Shown here piece by piece: positions 24,146-34,636 of a stretch of 64,000 nt of DNA (its first letter is position 1; every line of letters starts with the position of its first letter). The notes beneath the pieces are model-generated. The model did not search any database, was not told the DNA's origin, and was given only the letters and a program-made list of their open reading frames with translations. The stretch comes from Heliopora coerulea. Taxonomy: Eukaryota; Cnidaria; Anthozoa; Scleralcyonacea; Helioporidae. Both the position numbers and the translations under genes were made by a program. Location: assembly GCA_030142905.1 (NCBI GenBank), contig JASJOG010000002.1, forward strand, positions 4,443,501-4,507,500, written 5' to 3'.

Positions 24146-26363
24146 TCCCCTCGCCCACCGCGCGAAGCGCGGTGCGAGGGTACTAATCTCGACGTGCGTG
24201 GAGTCTTTTTACACACGTGATGAGTAGGGAGAAAAATTTTCGAAGTTTTTGAATAATTTATGTCGGTAGATATATATATATATATATATAGGTATATATT
24301 CATGGATTCCGGTCACTCAAGTATGCCGTGTGCAAGCTCAGGGACTGGTATGTTGTTGACCAAACTATACTTAGGTTACTTAGATCCGTATTCAAGCAAA
24401 TCAATTTGGTCTCGTTCTTTTTTCCCTTGTGTGGATCTCTAGCAAGTTGTTTACATCATTTGAACACTGAAGCCAGTAAATGATTTAAGACCAGCAAAGG
24501 AAATGGCTTTCTTGGTGACTGCGGCTGAATTCGCTTTTGAGGGCCACCTCAGTAAGTGGACAATTTATGACTTGAAAGAGCAGTTCTCAAACTTAGCTCC
24601 TTGGAACATACATTTGTCAACTGTTCACTTTTTGCAGCAACGCTTTGTCTTGGTTCTTTCGGATTTATATGAACAAAAGACGCAAGGGAACTCGCTCGCT
24701 GTCAGGACATTTGCTAAGCGACTAAATGTATTAAAACGACATTCCTCGCTGAAGTTGAATAGATGCCGATTTGTATAAATCTTGGGACTTTTCAAGTTCA
24801 GGCAACCACTTACCTGAGCTACACAGTCCCAGGTACGTCTGAATCGAGTAGCTTAGAAATACAAGTTCTGCGAACGGAACTGTTTTGAGCAGCTTTCAAA
24901 AGTAGCTTCTTGACTTCATTCTTCCCTAAGGGAGACTTCTTGTACCAAATATTACCGCCTGGATTTTGCTGGTGTTTATTGGTAATGTAGAATGAAGATT
25001 CTGGTTCATTCATCTCTGTCCGACGATTACTTTTGAACATTTTGCAGTATTTAACCGGACAGCGTTCATGGTCAATTGTTTGAGAAGTGGGATAGCACAC
25101 TCATCGCCGATTTCCACACAAAGATTTCATCGCCTCAATCAGGATTTTTTCCTTATGAAATGTCGCCCCACTGAAGACGTTAAGATGTATTTTTAGCTCG
25201 AAACAAAAATGCAAGGTAAACAGCCACCAGGTAACTCGCTGCAAAGCTACTTGTTTTTGGTCACCAAATTATCCTTCGGCAAAACAGTTGCCCGCTTCAG
25301 TCTTTCTCACTTCGAGAGTGATTTGTACATGATGGCCTTTACCGTATTCGACCAGTAATGCTTTCATCAGGATTTTAAAACCTCTCAAGAAAGTTTAAAG
25401 TCGGCTTTGCGTAAATTTACCGTTGAACCCTTTGTAGTGAGGTGCCACTGAATGCTTAGTTGAAAATACGCAAGAGTTGCAGGTTTTTACGCCATATTTT
25501 TTCTTATTGATGTTTTACAATTGAAAAAGTACGTCTTTTACTTTCCTCTTCTCATTCTTCTTTCGACAAAACTTGCATAAGGTTTGCTTGTCGTATTTTG
25601 TTTGATGTTTTGTATTTTCCGATTTTTGGTCAGCGATAAAAATGCAGAACTCCTTCATGTTTTCTTTGTTTATTTCGTCGGTTTAGTAATTCGTTTCATC
25701 TTCGTCAACAAAGTGTTGTACCTGCGGATGAATACTTAGCATAAATCTTCTTCATACCACTTCCAATAGACATTTTTAACCAACTTTGAGATAACATAGA
25801 ATTTATCTGTTTTTTAAGACAAAAATATCAAGAAAGAATTTTCACTCATGAGCTGTCCGTGATGATGATATCCGACCAGTAACCTTTGAGAATGATCCAA
25901 TTTTAAGACCGAAAGCCTGGCTATCTAATAAAAAAATCTTTCTTTAAAGCAAAATGAGTGAAAAGTTTGATTGGAAAACGACTCGAAATATCTCAAGATC
26001 GCAATTAATGCAGGGTCTTGCTATGAACATCCATTGATAAGCAGTAGAATTGTCAGAATGGATCTCTTATCATTTATTAAACCGTTAAAGGTTATTCTCA
26101 CCAAACGTTTTGTTTTAATAAAACAGAATAGAAATTTTAAACGTAAATATGACGACAAGCAGTTTAAATGTAAAATAATTTCCAGTTTGGGTTGTTAATA
26201 GTTGTAGCCAAATATTGTGATTTCTTTATTACATTACCACTTCCAGTTATAGTAAGGACGATTTGTCTTTTTGACAATTTTGAAAAATAATCAATGTTAC
26301 TTGGATTCTCGAGAGACGTATTGGAAGGGTGGGCGAGGGTTTGTTGCGTACACGTATTACTAG
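24146..26363 (+). mobile_element. Helitron/Helentron-like element, copy 3, inside gypsy gag
   Basis: Starts TCCCCTCGCCCACCGCGCGA, forming a 5' hairpin with GCGCGGTGCGAGG, and ends GGGTGGGCGAGGG ... TATTACTAG, followed by T. The host gag reads RVY before it and KHID after it. Removing exactly 24146-26363 restores one uninterrupted codon series with no duplicated bases. Insertion is therefore between A and T without target duplication, as for Helitrons. The interior closely matches copy 2. Confidence 0.8.
24814..25100 (-). pseudogene. Captured DUF3504-type recombinase exon in Helentron copy 3
   Basis: Same minus-strand segment as in copy 2: ERCPVKYCKMFKSN..., IWYKKSPLGKNEVKKLLLKA and SSVRRTCISKLLDSDVP, with the GTAAGTGG donor preserved after AGCTCAG. 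A stop now replaces part of the VQLR end. The cognate domain belongs to Crypton-derived tyrosine-recombinase-like proteins. Confidence 0.55.
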
Positions 26364-27039
26364 TAAACACATTGATATGAGCGATGACGATCGAAAGAAG
26401 ATTGGCTTAATACTGAGAGCATTGCAAAGACATTTCGCTCCGACTCGGAATGTTATCTACGAACGATTCAAGTTCTATACCTGTGAACAGAGCCAAGGAA
26501 AAACCGTTTCCCAATATAGAACGAAACTTTGGCAACTTATATCAACATGTGGGTTTGGTAAGCCTGGAAAGTGAACTTATTCCAGATCACCTAGCGTTGG
26601 GAACGATAGGCGAAAGTGGTAGGGCCATAATGCTTCAAGAACCCAAATTTGACTTCAGTAAAGCAATAGAGATGAGTAGAAACAATGCAATTACGAAGTC
26701 ACAGCTGCAAAATTTAAACGAGAGGTAGTCGATTAATTATGCTTGTAAAGACAAGAGAGATAAACCGAAATCGAAGTTTGCAAAGATAAGAAAATGAGAA
26801 CAAAACGTCTTCAAAAATTTGTAAATACTGAGGAAAACACAACATAAAGCGAAAATGGTGTCCAGCGCATGAAGAAATATGTAACAATTACAAAAAGATG
26901 AACCGTCTTACCAAAGTTTGCCAGCAATCTAAGAAATCTAGCAAAGTGAATATGCTGTTGGATGAGAATTCATCAGATACAGATGAGTCGGTTTACATCG
27001 TGGAACATACAGTGGGCGCAGTGAAATCGAAAAGTGAAA

Positions 27040-28790
27040 AGTGGTTCGCAACACTGAACATAAGTGCAGTGAAGCCTATAGAGCCAATAAACAAATTTGT
27101 TGGGGCAAAAGTACCAACAAGTTGGCTAACCCGTGGCTACATAATGGCCAAGAGAGAATATTCGCAAATTTTGTAGTCGAGCCTGGAGACTATTGCATCG
27201 AGATAGATGATAGTGGAAAACCAAAGCAGCACGAACCTGGCAGACTGGCAGTCCATCTAAAGTCAGAATTGAAGGTAGAAATTGCAGAACTAGAACAAAG
27301 ACAAGTAACAGCTAAAGTTAGAAAATCTGATTGGATCAGTAGAATGGTCATTGTTCGGAAGCCTACCGGAAAGCTACGAATCTGTATAGATCCAAAGGAC
27401 CTGAACCAGGGTTTGAGGAGTCCCCGTTACCCTACATCAAGTATCACGAATGTACTGTCACGCCTCTCCAAGTCTAAAGTGTTCTGCGTCCTAGACGCTA
27501 AAGATGGCTTTCGGTAAGTGAAGCTTGAAGAAGAAAGCAGTTACCTGACAACATTCTGGACCTCTTTCGGATGGTACAGTTGGCTGCGCATGCCATTTGG
27601 CATATCAAGAGCACCCGAAGAGCGTCAAAGGCGTCAGCATGAAGTGTTCGAAGGCTTACCTTGCCTGTGAGTCGAGGCATACACAAGAGCAAGCCAAAGT
27701 TGATCACGACCGCAATTTGATTGGTGTGCTAGAAAGAGGTCGACAATGCAAATTGAAGTTCAACAAGCAGAAGCTAAAATTACGAGTAACCAAAGTATCC
27801 TATATAGGACACTTACTAACATCTGAAAGGTTATTCCTAGATCTAAAGAAAGTTCAAGCCATTATTGACATGCCCTACCCTGATGGAGTTCAAGCAGTGC
27901 AATGTTTCTTGGGCTAGATTACCATAGTGTGATGCGAGCGAAGTCGGTTTGGGTGCTCTTCCTACTCAAAAATGGGCAGCCAGTAGCGATTGCCTCAAGG
28001 TCCTTGACGGCCACTGAACGTCAATATGCTCAAATCGAAAAAGAATGCTTGGAAATCGTCTTTTCGTGCGAGCATTTTGACCAGTAAATTCATGGGAGGG
28101 CGAAAGTCAACGTTAGAACCGATCACAAGCCAACAGAGATGATATCGTTTTTAAAAAGGCGTCACTGACGGCACCACGTCGCCTACAACGGATTCTGTCA
28201 AGGTTACACAAGTGCAACCTCGAGGTACTCTGAATGAAAGGTAAAGAGATGTATATCGAAGATACTCTCTCGGGCGGCTCTACCTCAGAGACAAGAAGAC
28301 AAAGCCACATCACCAAAGCAGATCTTCAGCGTTGGCCAGCAGACAGCATTCGAGGGGGAACTCGAAAGCATTAATCAAATGAGTTCCTGAAAGTCAGACA
28401 GCAGACTAAGGCAGATACAGAAGCAGACAATGCAAGATATAGATTTGCAAACACAGAAGTCCACCATCGTATCAGGGTGGCCAAATAAAAAGAAGTTCCT
28501 GGAATCATCAGAGTATTGGGGATATAGGAATGAACGAACACCTTAAAATGGAGTCCTCTTTAAGGGACCCAAGGTTGTCATTCCTAAGTCTATCTGCTAC
28601 GTGATGTTGGTTCGTATACACTCCAGCCACCTTGGAGCAGAATCATGCCTACGAAAGGCCAGAAATACTTTGTATTGGCCGAATATGAGCAAGGAAATAA
28701 GCGACATGGTCGGACAGTGTAGCCTGTGTAACGAGTACCAGAAATCTCAGCGCAAAAAACACGGATGACGTACGACATTCCTGAACAACT
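27040..28790 (+). pseudogene. Gypsy pol: RT, RNase H and integrase remnants
   Basis: RT motifs: VRKPTGKLRICIDPKDLNQG, FCVLDAKDGF and LRMPFGIS. The catalytic YADD stretch is missing: the frame jumps from EVFEGLPC to HTQEQAKVDHDRNL. The thumb VSYIGHLLTSE follows at about 27800. RNase H remains as [20 protein letters not shown] (27985-28050) with the conserved QYAQIEKE. The integrase zinc module is VRIHSSHLGAESCLRKARNT ... CSLCNEYQKSQ (28608-28750), giving H..H..C..C. Stops at about 27515, 27915 and 28765 and several frame changes make it inactive. Confidence 0.75.
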
Positions 28791-28805
28791 TTGAGGTGAT
28801 ATGCC

Positions 28806-28885
28806 ACTCGGAACTCGTTAAAAAAGCTCGGCTTCGCCTCGTTTTTAAACTCGTGTCTCTGTATTTAGAGTTCCGAAGAACACTA
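28806..28885. repeat. Imperfect hairpin between the gypsy and RecQ elements
   Basis: GGAACTCGTTAAAAAAGCTC and CTCGTTTTTAAACTCG flank GGCTTCGCC, and outer GGAACTC / GAGTTCC arms are also present. The structure resembles the GC-centred hairpins near 54.45 and 54.67 kb. Confidence 0.45.
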
Positions 28886-28950
28886 ACTTGTGTTTAAAAT
28901 ATTACATTAAACATAGTGAGAGATGTGACAGAGCGCAATATTTGAGTAAT

Positions 28951-29019
28951 CTGTGCCCCAGACCCCTCGAAAATTGTAATATGCTTCTGCAAAACGCCGG
29001 CCATGATCTTGTACGGTGA
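28951..29019 (+). repeat. Left 69-bp terminal inverted repeat of the RecQ/DUF6589 element
   Basis: Runs from CTGTGCCCCAGACCCCTCGA to GATCTTGTACGGTGA. It matches the reverse complement of 42070-42138 at 60 of 69 positions by my count, with equal length. The match fades outside both ends. Confidence 0.8.
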
Positions 29020-29099
29020 CCTAGCAACTTTTTCCCAAGGTTTGGGGGAAAATATTACGTCATTAACTTAATTGAGTTATTCCGTGTTAGATTTACCAA

Positions 29100-31650
29100 T
29101 TTTTTTGGTCCACAATAAAAGTTAATGATCAACTTAGGTTTCAAAATGCTACAAAGCAAATATGTGCTTATTTTAAAGTGCCGGGCTTATACAAAGACCA
29201 GATCACAGCCCCTGAGGCCTTATGTGAAAGAGACGTGTACTTCGGCGCTAACACCAGTTACGGTAAAAGTCTCTTGTTTCAAGCGTTGCCATTGTTGATG
29301 GACGAAACGCTGGAGCAAGCAGTCGGTTCAAGCACGGTTCTTGTTCTGTCTCCGCTCGTGGCTTTGATGAAGGAGCAGGTTACATATGTAAATGAAACTG
29401 TTGGTTTACCGGTAGCCATTACTGATGACGGAGAAGATGAAGTTCGATAAAAAGTTGAATAAGGAACAGTGTTTTCTTTAGTGTACGCTCCACGAGTGTG
29501 TTTTATCATCGACGAAATGGCAAAATATTGTCCTCCGAAGCATTTCGTAAAAGATGTGTTGCCGTTGCCTCGGATGAGGCACATTTTATCGTCCACTGGT
29601 GAGTACACCCAGTTGTGCGATTATACACAGTATTAATCATATAACTTCATACCCCCCTGAGCCACACATTATTTGTGATAGATTTCAGTGTTTGTATACT
29701 AAAGTTAATTTTTTATACTTTAATTTCCAAAATCTCTCTGCTACACAAGCGTTCATTTAAACGTATATAGTGACTGGATGGTTGAGAATTTTATTTTTCT
29801 CATAAACAGATGCTTCATGTGGTGTCAAAAGTATTTCTTATTAATCATATAACCTCAGAACTATAACTATTATTTAGTACAATTCTCACATAATTAGCTG
29901 ACAAATATGAGCTTGTACTTCATTAGTGACTAACATTAATTGTAAAGACCATTTAGGTAGAAATGGATTCAGATAGTTCCATAATTTCGTTCCAGGTGGC
30001 ATTGCCTTGACTAGAATAAAATATTACAACAATAGGTCATCAGGGCAGTAGTGGGATAAAGAGCTCTATCTGCAGTTTATCACTACATTAACAAAAATGG
30101 GTATGCATTTAGGAAGATGTTTTATTAAAAAAGGTGATTGTAGCACCCCGTATAAACATGAATTTGCTCACTAATGGTATCCGAAACATTCCACACCAAT
30201 TAATGTGTCTGTAAAATGTTTTAGGGGTACTTCAAATTTTGCAGCCAAACCTTTCACAGTTTTGTATGGTAATCTGAAGGAGATTCGATCTTTGTTATCT
30301 GATAAAGCAAGATTCATTGTTCTCACTGCTACAGCGACAAGCACAAAACGCAAGATTTTTGAATTGATAGATTTGGATCCAGTCAACACCTTTTTACTGT
30401 TCGAAAGAACCCATTAAAGCCCAATCTACAATTCTCTGCCCAATATGTTAACAAAGAAGAACCTCTAGATACTCTATTTGGTGACCTGGTTTCTGAACTG
30501 ATTGAGAAACGTATGAAAACAGAACGCACAGTCATATATTGCAAAACTCGCAAACAGAGTAGCCGTATTTATAGAATGTTTGGGATCATGTTCCGGATGA
30601 AACTTTACTTTAATGAAAGTGGAATCCTGTTAGCCGACTTAGTTGAAATGAACCATGTTGGTTCTCCTGAGTCAGTTAAGAATCATGTGATCAAACGGAT
30701 TGGAGGAAATAGGTCACACATACGTGTGATTGTTTGCACCATTGATAGCATTTGGTATGGGGATCAACAGTAAAGACATGACCAGAATAATCAATGTTGG
30801 TCTCCCTCAAAACTTGGAAAGCGACATGCAAATGTGAGGGAGAGCTGGTCGCTCAGGGCAACCTGGTATATATTATCTCTTGTATAATGGACTACATTGC
30901 AGCAAATGCGATGAATAAATTAAGGGATTCATAACTACGGAGCAATGCAGACGAAGAGAAATTCTCAGACATTTTACAAGTAATATCGATGTGTGTGCAC
31001 AACAAACTGTTTCTGATTGTCAATGTTGTGATGTCTGTACTCAGTTATGTAATTGTACTATTGATTGCCCAAAGTCAACTCAATACCATTCAGTTCCAGT
31101 GGCTTTAGTCACTAATAATGGAGAAATGCGAATTGCTACCAGAAATGCACCTTCATATAAAAAAGTATTGCTCAAGGGAAAGCTGAAATTACTTCATGAC
31201 AAGATGATCAACAAAAGTAACCAACTGAAATCTGTTTACTATCCAAGCACACTGTTTGAATTTAGTAATTACCAAATTAAACAAATACTGCACTCTTGTG
31301 CTAAAACTAATTTCATTGAAAAATATTTTAAAACATGTTGGGATATGGAGAACTGTTCATGGAAAACATGTTTTGAGGATCCTGTATGAAGTTTTGATGA
31401 CCGCTCTTTTGAATTGGATAACCTCTCTGATGATGCACCTGATACTGAAATGCTTCTTGTTGATTAATGGGAAGAGATTCGAGATGAATCAGAACTGCAG
31501 AGTACATCTGGTTGTTTGATGGACGAAGATATTGGACAATTTATGGATGATCTGGACCAGTCTGGAACCTGCAATGAAGAGTTAAGCGTTTTTGTTGAAC
31601 CATTTGTACAGACAGCAGTTTTTTCACAAGATGTGGCTGAAGATTGAAGT
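29100..31650 (+). pseudogene. RecQ-like DNA helicase, broken copy
   Basis: Motif I is FGANTSYGKSLLFQALPLL (Walker A, TGYGKS-like) at about 29240. Motif Ia is VLVLSPLVALMKEQV. Motif III is FIVLTATATSTKR at 30310. Motif IV is RTVIYCKTRKQS. Motif V is present but split by a frameshift (AFGMGIN encoded just after 30745). Motif VI reads GRAGRSGQPG at about 30845. A Cys-rich tail (CQCCDVCTQLCNCTIDC, 31018-31070) resembles a zinc-binding region. The DEAH box was not found; 29600-30200 may be an intron or rearranged. Defects include a TGA before GRAGRS, frameshifts near 30410 and 30745, and stops at 29448 and 31387. The family unwinds DNA in the 3'-5' direction. Its place next to a TIR suggests it once served a transposon. 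Confidence 0.75.
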
Positions 31651-31858
31651 ATTGTTATCCAGCTACGGCTTTTTACATCTCCAGAGACACATATTCACAT
31701 GCTCTTAATGTCTAGGTAAATCACAATTACGTTGCCTCAGTAGCATTCTGTAAATTATGACATCTTATAAAATTATTGTATCATACAACAAGATTATCAA
31801 TGTTTATAGCAGTTTCATTACTATGGAGAAGTTATAGTATCAAGAAATTTGTTTCAGT

Positions 31859-32403
31859 CGCGTAGCCAGGAACTTGAGAGCGGGGAGCAAGGGAAATTTT
31901 AGACAAATGAACCGACGAGATATTATCAATGTGCCGACAAATATTCAGGAAAAATCAAAGTTAACCAACCGAGGGTAGGAAAATTTGAAATTCGATAAAG
32001 GAATAAATGTACTTGCTCGCTCTGGCTGATATAACAGTATTAAATTTCGAAAATGATTTAACGCAAAAGTGCGCACATCAAGTGAGCTGATATATACCAA
32101 CATATCTTCTTTTTCAGCCATTACCGCTACCACAACCATTTTGTCCTGAGGGTTGACTGGATCTATCGTTTTTGTCGGTTAAAAAATAAAACAGAATTCC
32201 TTAGGAACATTTTTTATTGAACGTCTTTTCCGTACTTAACTTTCGCCGGAGCTTATTTAACAATTTTTTAATTTGATAATTCAAACGCGAACGGAATCCG
32301 CGACAGACAGGCTTAACGTACCGACAAACGTACTGGATGTACCGACAGACCTATTCAGGATGAAAAGTGGGGGCAACTGCCCCTGCCCCCCCTGGCTACG
32401 CTA
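31859..32403. mobile_element. MITE-like repeat with CGTAGCCAGG ends
   Basis: The left CGCGTAGCCAGG (31859-31870) is mirrored by the right CCTGGCTACGCTA (32391-32403). A C-rich stretch lies just inside the right end. It is non-coding and sits between the two genes of the RecQ/DUF6589 element, so it is probably a later insertion. Confidence 0.45.
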
Positions 32404-32957
32404 ATGATTTGTTTATGTCTATTTCAATGCGTTTATTTCTATTGTACATGGAAAAGATACCAATAAACTGTTAATTATTTTAAAAAATGTATACTAGCTC
32501 AGATTTAAAAATTGTTATGTTTATTATAACCACTGTACCAATAAAAAAATTTGAGTGCCCAAGTGGGAACTTAACCTAGAACATCTCTAGTTAGACACTT
32601 CGATCATTTACTTACTTTGACTCATATGGCTAAACATAGGTTGCATTAAAGTTGGTTCTGTGTTATACATCTTAACTGCTAAGAGCAATGTCTTCATTAA
32701 CCATCAGAGATGACCCAACCTAACAAGATAGACCGAACAAACCAACAAGATTATATTTAAATTCGCAAAACAGAATCGATGGTCGATCATTGAACATTCT
32801 AACATTGATATATCTTATTTCAGCATAGGTGTTATGCATTTAAATCGCAAAGGAACTGCCATACTGGCGAAGAACATTCTTCTGGACAGTCGTAAGTATG
32901 ATTGAAATAATGATGTCGAAGGTGAGCCTGATATAGCACATAATGACTTAACGCCCA

Positions 32958-34627
32958 TTACACTTTTTGCTGTTCATTACCAGAAAATATAGTATCATTA
33001 ACGCCAAACTCAAACTCGTTAACGCAAAACGACATTTATTTTATTCAATCCACATTCATTAACCCTTCTGTCGCATTCAATTACCATTTTTTCATAGAAA
33101 GTGACATTCATTAGCGTGGATACGCAACCATTTGTATCAAGGGGCTGTCTACAGCGGCAACAGACGACCATTAACACCATTCTACTATACTTTAGGGATA
33201 AAAAAATTTCAATTGACCAAGATATTTCTCTGGTCTGTTGGAGGGTTGAATTAAAGTTATATGGAATCCCAAAATGTATAAAAGATAATGGAATAAAACT
33301 GTCATAATTAGTACATAAATTGATTTCGGTTAGACCGTTCGAACCTCTTTTATTTCGCCGATATGTCCATGACTGTTTCGCCATTTTTCGCTCAGCCGAC
33401 CACGTTCTATCTGTTCGTCTGAGACCTTTGTAGACTATCTTAACTCACAACAGTAAAATATTTTTTACCTTTCTTGAACGACTTACTTGATCGCACACAC
33501 AGTTTTCAATCTATGTTCATCGCAAACCCACGTTCACCGGTTTGATTATAGATTTTGATAGTTTTATTTCCTTAGCTTTTAAACGTGGTTTTGTGAGCAC
33601 TTTCAATTAACTGGTATCATAAAACGTTATTATCATACCACGATTTTCCTGACAAGTATAATTTCAAGCTGTAAACCAACTTTAGTTCACAGCATTTTGC
33701 TAACACACAACTTTTACACTTTAGACAAAACATAGTTTGCAATCAAAGCTTATAAAACACGGCAGTACTGGACTGCATGAAAGCCCTGATCGGGAAGCTT
33801 TATTTAGCCGCAAAACATTTCTTTTTTTCTCTGGTACGTGAGAGTCGATGTGTTAACAAAGCGCTGTTAACTAAATGCATGTTAAGATTCAATTTTGTCC
33901 CAGCAATGGACTGGACAACTGTCTTCAGTTACATAATTCAATACTGTCAGTTAAGACAGTTCTGAAAGGGCTCAGCAGAGCAGAATGTGTTAAGTAGAGC
34001 ATTTTACATAAACAAACCAGTGAACGTGGGCTTGCCATAAACAGAGATTGAAAGCCGTGTGTGCGATCAAGTAAGTCGTTAAAGAAAGGTAGAAAAGAAG
34101 TATTCTCTATCCCACTACAAAAAATATTTTACTGTTGTGGGTTAAGATAGTCTTCAAAGGTCTCAGACGAACAGATAGAACGTGGTCGGCTGAGCGAAAA
34201 ATGGCGAAACAGTCATGGACATATCGACAAAATAAAAGAGGTTTGAACGGTCTAACCGAAATCAGTATATGTACTAATCATGTCAGTTTTATTCCATTAT
34301 CTTTTATACATTTCGGGATTCCACATAACTTTAATTCGACCCTCCAACAGACCAAAGAAATATCTTGGTCAATTGAAATTTTATTATCCCTAAAGTATAG
34401 TAGAATGGTGTTAATGGTCGTCTGTTGCCGCTATAAAATACCCCTTGATTCAAATGGTTGCGGATCTACGCTAATGAATGTCACTTTCTATGCAAAAATG
34501 GTAATTGAATGCGACAGAAGCGTTAATGAATATGGATTGAATAAAATGAATGTCGTTTTGCGTTAACGAGTTTGAGGTTGGCGTTATTGATATTATATTT
34601 TCTGGTAATGAACAGCAAAAGGTGTAA
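32958..34627. mobile_element. Long-TIR foldback / MULE-like element, copy B
   Basis: Starts TTACACTTTTTGCTGTTCAT and ends GAACAGCAAAAGGTGTAA. The arms are inverted copies about 500 bp long (about 32958-33470 and 34115-34627), with a unique centre of about 650 bp that also matches copy A (9485-11564). Flanks TAACGCCCA (32949-32957) and TAACTCCAA (34628-34636) agree at 7 of 9 positions, possibly a decayed 9-bp duplication as made by Mutator-like elements. No transposase is encoded. Confidence 0.6.
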
Positions 34628-34636
34628 TAACTCCAA

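Larger units (their letters stand above)
23961..26720 (+). pseudogene. Gypsy gag, split by Helentron copy 3
   Basis: Gag starts at ATG 23961 (MATGNFPTPAPMDMKGDIWH) and runs to ...RKVCFRVY at 24145. After the Helentron it resumes exactly in frame at 26364 with KHIDMSDDDRKKIG and continues to LWQLISTCGF. A +1 frame change follows at about 26565, and the next frame continues with ELIPDHLALGTIGESGRAIM. The gag capsid-like pattern (W..F...F.nY; R..F..R.Q..geTvs.Y...L..L) matches cnidarian gypsy elements. The lesions are the insertion, a frameshift and stops near 26730. Confidence 0.7.
23961..28790 (+). mobile_element. Dead Ty3/gypsy LTR-retrotransposon body, split by a Helentron
   Basis: Gag, reverse transcriptase, RNase H and integrase zinc-binding parts occur in canonical gypsy order on the plus strand. 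A 2.2-kb Helentron (24146-26363) interrupts gag. I saw no LTRs. The 3' part stops soon after the integrase HHCC module. It lies in the roughly 30-kb host intron and ends just left of the RecQ/DUF6589 element. Confidence 0.8.

Noticed and set aside
28943..28950. Extension of the RecQ/DUF6589 TIR or a target duplication outside it
   Set aside because: The eight bases outside each TIR differ mostly by transitions (TGAGTAAT / TGGACAGT) but the match is too weak to claim. No duplication was convincing.
29100..31650. RecQ locus as a functional host helicase gene
   Set aside because: Stops, frameshifts and the lack of a visible DEAH box, together with its position in a TIR-bounded unit, argue for a dead element-borne copy.
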